64,000 nt of DNA from Streptomyces sp. NBC_01341 (GTDB lineage Bacteria > Actinomycetota > Actinomycetes > Streptomycetales > Streptomycetaceae). Positions 60,965 to 64,000 of this stretch are shown here, in pieces. The notes beneath the pieces were generated by a model, which was not told the DNA's origin, searched no databases, and saw only the letters and a program-made list of their open reading frames with translations. Each line of letters begins with the position of its first letter. The first letter of the stretch is position 1. Position numbers and translations under genes: made by a program. The stretch covers positions 372,001-436,000 of the forward strand of contig NZ_CP108364.1 in NCBI RefSeq assembly GCF_035946055.1. The letters are read 5' to 3'.

Positions 60965-62083
60965 ATGGCCATGGCCACGACCACGCGACGGGCCGTCATC
61001 ATCGGCGGGGGGTACGCCGGGATTCGCTTGGCCCGCCAACTGGACGCGGACGTCGACGTCACACTGATCGACCTCAAGGAAGCGTTCTTCCACCGCGTCG
61101 CCTCACTTCGCGCGAGCACCGACGAGGACTGGACGTATGCCCCCTTCATCCCGTACGACTCGCTCCTGGCCAACGGCCGCGTCGTACGGAACAAGGCCGT
61201 CGGCATAGCGACGGCAGAGCGCCACGTCGTCCTCGCCACGGGGCACCGAGTGCCGTACGACGTACTGGTGCTCGCGACAGGCGCCGACTACCAGGAGCCC
61301 GCACGCTTCACCGGATACAGCGTCGAGGAGGCGGCCGCCTCGTTCCGGAACCACCAGCGCCGCGTCGCACAGGCGCGCAGCATGCTGGTCATCGGGGGCG
61401 GCCCCTCAGGGGTGGAACTGACTGCGGAACTGCGCAAGGCCAACCCCGGTGCCACGGTGACCCTCGCACATTCCGGCCCCAGACTGCTCTCCAATCACGG
61501 CACCGGCCGGATGGGCCGTCGGGCAAGGGCCTGGCTGGAGCAGCGCGACGTGAGTGTCCTGCTCAACACCGTCGTCTCCTCCGCCGGCGGCGTCGGCATG
61601 CGGTTGCGCGACCAGGCCGGCAGCCCTCTCGGCGCCGATGTCGTGTTCTGGACGACGGGTACCACCCCCAACACGCTGTGGCTCCGGCTCGCGGGCCTCG
61701 GGGCGTGGCTCGACCAGAGCGGCCACATCATGGTGGACACACACCTGCGGGTACTGGGACAGCGGGACATCTTCGCGATCGGCGACGTCAACGATGTGTC
61801 CGAAGCAAAGCTCAGCCCGTCGGCCATCGCGCAGGGCGAGGCCGCAGCTCACAACATCCGTGCCTACCTGGACAACAGCAAGCACGGGAACAGTCCACGC
61901 CCCTACAAGCCGGCGCCGGTGCGCATCTTCTCCGTGCCCTTCGGGTCCGAGGGCGGCACCACGCTGCTGCCGACGCTCGGACGCGATGTGGTCGTGCTCG
62001 GCAACAGGGCCACCGTGGCACTGAAGAGCAGAACGCTGGCGGTGCCCACCATGAAGAAGCTGCTGGGTCACACCGACGCCTAA
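60965..62083 (+). CDS. NAD(P)/FAD-dependent oxidoreductase (NDH-2/AIF-like)
   Basis: 372 residues. AVIIGGGYAGIRLARQLD binds FAD, LVLATGADYQEP follows, SMLVIGGGPSGVELTAELR binds NAD(P)H and IFAIGDVND is the last FAD motif. The single-domain flavoprotein without redox cysteines resembles type II NADH dehydrogenases and AIF/FSP1-like quinone reductases. Its stop TAA lies at the left end of the insertion sequence; without the IS the frame would end at TAG in the same place, so the protein is probably intact. Confidence 0.92.
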   Translation: MAMATTTRRAVIIGGGYAGIRLARQLDADVDVTLIDLKEAFFHRVASLRASTDEDWTYAPFIPYDSLLANGRVVRNKAVGIATAERHVVLATGHRVPYDVLVLATGADYQEPARFTGYSVEEAAASFRNHQRRVAQARSMLVIGGGPSGVELTAELRKANPGATVTLAHSGPRLLSNHGTGRMGRRARAWLEQRDVSVLLNTVVSSAGGVGMRLRDQAGSPLGADVVFWTTGTTPNTLWLRLAGLGAWLDQSGHIMVDTHLRVLGQRDIFAIGDVNDVSEAKLSPSAIAQGEAAAHNIRAYLDNSKHGNSPRPYKPAPVRIFSVPFGSEGGTTLLPTLGRDVVVLGNRATVALKSRTLAVPTMKKLLGHTDA

Positions 62084-62115
62084 CGAGCTCGTGCACGGTT
62101 AGCGGTGCGACGTCG
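62080..62115 (+). repeat. IS left inverted repeat
   Basis: 36 bases beginning CTAACGAGCTCGTGCACGG, identical to the complement of 63101-63136. The repeat itself contains the 10-bp palindrome ACGAGCTCGT. Its first bases supply the stop codon of the upstream gene. Confidence 0.95.
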
Positions 62116-63076
62116 AGCTTGGATCGGCGATCATGGCTGCGTGGTGGGGAATGTGACGCGCACAGCGATCATCAGTGACCGGAGGATCACGGGCTTGTCA
62201 GCCTCTGTGATCGCCGAACTGGTCGCTGAGGTGGGACCGTTGTGGCATGAGCGGCACCAGGCCAGGCGCACGTCCAGGCCGCGGACGCGTGCCGTGGGCG
62301 CCGGTGCGAAGCACCGCATGGTTTTCGTCGACCGGCTCCTGGCCACGCTGGTGCACCTTCGCCACGGGGTCACTCATGACGTGCTGGCCTGCTGGTTCGG
62401 CGTGGACCGCTCGACCGTCACACGGGCGATCGGCAAGGTGCGGCCCCTGCTCGCGGAGCGGGGATGCACCATCAGCCCCGGCGTGCGGCTGCGAACCCTG
62501 GCTGAGGTTGTTCACCATCTCGGCCAGGCCGGGAAGACCGGGATCATCGACGGCACCGAGATCCGTGTCCGCCGCCCGGCTGTCGGCCGCAAGGACCGGG
62601 ACAGGTTCATCTCCGGCAAGAACAAGCAGAACGCCGTGAAGGCCATGGTGTTCACCGACGGGGACGGGCGGCTGCTGTTCTGCAGCCCGACCAAGCCCGG
62701 AAGCTGCGCGGACATCACCCACGCCCGGGAGTTAGGGCTGGTCAAGCTCTTGGCCGACGGTGCAGGGGTCGAGATCCTTGCCGATGCCGGCTATCAGGGA
62801 CTCGGAGCACAGACCGGCGGACGCGTCGTGACGCCGCCGCACCGCAAGTTCAAGAAGAATGCCCCGGACTGGTACGAGGAGATGCACGAGCGCCAGCGCA
62901 AGGCGCATTCCTCACGCCGCATCCGGGTCGAGCACGGCATCGCCCACCTGAAGAACTGGCGGGCGCTGGCCCGTCACCTCGGCCGCCGCGAGCACATGGA
63001 CGACACCGTCCAAGCGATCGCCGGCCTACTGTCCCAACAACAGACCGCAGACCGGATCCCGACTCGGCAGACGTGA
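62105..63076 (+). CDS. IS5-family DDE transposase
   Basis: Up to 323 residues. An N-terminal HTH (FGVDRSTVTRAIGKVRPLL) is followed by a DDE_Tnp_4-type catalytic domain: first Asp in IIDGTEIRV, second in ILADAGYQG, Glu in VEHGIAHLKNW. The frame is open from GTG 62105 inside the left repeat; GTG 62141, 62144 or 62153 are more natural starts (GGGGA before the last). It contains a rare TTA codon (in ARELG), so in Streptomyces translation may depend on bldA tRNA. Frame intact, presumably active. Confidence 0.93.
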   Translation: MRRRAWIGDHGCVVGNVTRTAIISDRRITGLSASVIAELVAEVGPLWHERHQARRTSRPRTRAVGAGAKHRMVFVDRLLATLVHLRHGVTHDVLACWFGVDRSTVTRAIGKVRPLLAERGCTISPGVRLRTLAEVVHHLGQAGKTGIIDGTEIRVRRPAVGRKDRDRFISGKNKQNAVKAMVFTDGDGRLLFCSPTKPGSCADITHARELGLVKLLADGAGVEILADAGYQGLGAQTGGRVVTPPHRKFKKNAPDWYEEMHERQRKAHSSRRIRVEHGIAHLKNWRALARHLGRREHMDDTVQAIAGLLSQQQTADRIPTRQT

Positions 63077-63100
63077 GCACCAAGGCCCCACCGACGCCGC

Positions 63101-63136
63101 CGACGTCGCACCGCTAACCGTGCACGAGCTCGTTAG
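63101..63136 (-). repeat. IS right inverted repeat
   Basis: Exact complement of 62080-62115. Confidence 0.95.
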
Positions 63137-63255
63137 GTGGGAGAGCTTCGTCAGCCGTTGATGGTGGCCAGTTGGATCCCCCACTGGGGGCCAGTCAGCG
63201 GGGGGCACCTGGGATGGTGACGCTGTGCGGATCGCCTGGTGGTTGGCTTCTTTTC

Positions 63256-64000
63256 TCAGCGGGCGGGGAGTAGGACCGGGTTGAGGGCGAGGCGGTTGTC
63301 GGTGGGGTGGTGGCCTTCGGGGCTGAAGGGCGGGATGGTCGCGGGCAGGCAGTCGGCGATCAGGAGGCAGTCCTGGTGGCGGTCCTCGGCGGTGGCGGCT
63401 ACCAGGGGTTCGCCGTCAGGTCCCCAGATGCCGGAGTTTCCCTGGTACTGCCAGGCGCCGGCAGGGACCTGTTCCCAGCCGCGGCGGTTGGCGTAGGCGA
63501 CGAACAGACGCCAGACGCTGGCCATGGCGGGGATGATGTGCCGGGTGGCGTCCTGGTACGGAACGCGGCTCATGGTGCCGTCGGCCAGACGGAAGTGGCC
63601 GTCGGCGGCGGTGGGGCCCAGCACGATCTGTGCGCCGCGCTCGGCGAGGTACTGGTACAGCGGCGGGAACTCGCACTCGTAGCAGTTCAGCACGCCCACC
63701 GTGATGCCGTTGATCGTGACGAGGGGCGGCAGTTCCTGGCCGAAGGAGTAGTTGCGTCGCTCCGCCGCTCCGTAGAGGTGGGTCTTGCGGTAGTTGGCGG
63801 CCACCTGCCCGTCGGCGGCGATCACGCTGATGGAGTCGTAGAAGTCGCTCCCGTCGCGTTCGGGGTAGGGCAGGACCACGGCCAAACCGTTCTCCTTGGC
63901 GGCCAGGCGGGCCCGGTCGATCGAGGACCCCTCGCGGTGCTCTGCCAGCTCCCGGCACTGGCCAGGGTCGATGGCATAGCCAGTGGTGTACTTCTCCGGG
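63256..64000 (-). CDS. nitrilase-superfamily carbon-nitrogen hydrolase (N-terminus beyond window)
   Basis: The frame enters from the right edge (PEKYTTGYAIDPGQ) and ends at 63256; 247 residues visible. The catalytic Lys is in NYRKTHLYG and the Cys in VLNCYECEFPP; the first catalytic Glu must lie upstream, outside the window. It hydrolyses amides or nitriles; the pattern is closest to aliphatic amidase-like carbon-nitrogen hydrolases. It faces the IS from the right. Confidence 0.92.
   Translation of the reverse strand, partial: PEKYTTGYAIDPGQCRELAEHREGSSIDRARLAAKENGLAVVLPYPERDGSDFYDSISVIAADGQVAANYRKTHLYGAAERRNYSFGQELPPLVTINGITVGVLNCYECEFPPLYQYLAERGAQIVLGPTAADGHFRLADGTMSRVPYQDATRHIIPAMASVWRLFVAYANRRGWEQVPAGAWQYQGNSGIWGPDGEPLVAATAEDRHQDCLLIADCLPATIPPFSPEGHHPTDNRLALNPVLLPAR

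Larger units (their letters stand above)
62080..63136 (+). mobile_element. IS5-family insertion sequence, 1057 bp
   Basis: Bounded by 36-bp perfect inverted repeats and carrying one DDE transposase. Outside the repeats the only shared flanking bases are TA, so the target duplication is short or unclear. It looks complete and recent, since the repeats are identical. Confidence 0.92.

Noticed and set aside
1..64000. CRISPR arrays, tRNA or rRNA genes, prophage, toxin-antitoxin pairs
   Set aside because: Looked for direct-repeat/spacer patterns, T-loop motifs and typical small gene pairs; none found.

Overview
The window is high-GC actinobacterial DNA and almost certainly Streptomyces. The evidence is dense G/C-ending codons, GTG and TTG starts, Tat-exported lipoproteins and hydrolases, an AfsR/SARP-type regulator, secreted ricin-lectin chitinase genes, and strong GC-rich hairpin terminators without U-tracts. 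The gene content is accessory: single enzymes, many small regulators, stress flavoproteins, one insertion sequence, and paralogues of core genes (a stand-alone secY and a cysteine-free L36). The species cannot be told from the sequence.

Layout. 1-3.8 kb: an SDR cut by the left edge, then a leftward pair of secreted ricin-lectin proteins (ThuA-like, GH18 chitinase-like) behind a palindrome and a DasR-like site. 4-9 kb: a signalling block with a receiver/TrxR-like flavoprotein fused protein, a cyclic-nucleotide-binding histidine kinase, a sirtuin and a GNAT. 9.4-13.3 kb: amino acid permease, cysteine-free L36, a second GNAT, an SDR pseudogene, a DUF1348 protein. 13.5-17.4 kb: a Tat-exported epoxide hydrolase behind tandem operators, a D-cysteine desulfhydrase-like enzyme and a TetR regulator. 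17.6-20 kb: a second secY and a PGPGW membrane protein. 20-22.4 kb is gene-poor with one small zinc-ribbon gene. 22.5-27.3 kb: an overlapping acyl-CoA ligase/Baeyer-Villiger-type monooxygenase pair and a lipoprotein deacetylase. 27.4-33.4 kb: alpha/beta hydrolase, DoxX, FAD monooxygenase, small membrane protein, ABC exporter pair. 33.6-38.3 kb: an MFS/TetR module with a shared operator, 6-phosphogluconate dehydrogenase and an FMN reductase. 38.8-62 kb: a run of redox, isomerase and detoxification enzymes with TetR, LysR, MarR and SARP regulators. 62-63.1 kb: an IS5-type element. The right edge cuts a nitrilase gene.

Two operator families tie scattered genes together, and they are the most interesting result. 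(1) GTCACC-N9-GGTGAC occurs exactly five times: 13519, 13558, 46825, 46864 and 49406. It stands before two Tat-exported alpha/beta hydrolases and a VOC protein, twice as a tandem with the same 39-bp pitch. In three copies a TTGAC -35 core sits inside the site and points to the downstream gene. The MarR gene at 47118-47573 is the natural candidate regulator. (2) AGACGACCGGTCGTCT and close variants sit in the promoters of an SDR/nitronate monooxygenase operon, wrbA, an FrnE/DsbA protein, a zinc alcohol dehydrogenase and two TetR genes. In the wrbA and SDR promoters the operator fills the -35/-10 spacer. Together these suggest a locally distributed electrophile/quinone response. Other notable items are a 74-bp perfect palindrome with no loop (50752-50825), the second SecY, and the receiver-flavoprotein/cNMP-kinase pair.

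No tRNA, rRNA, CRISPR array, phage gene or PKS/NRPS cluster was seen. All functional statements are homology readings by eye; no database search was run.
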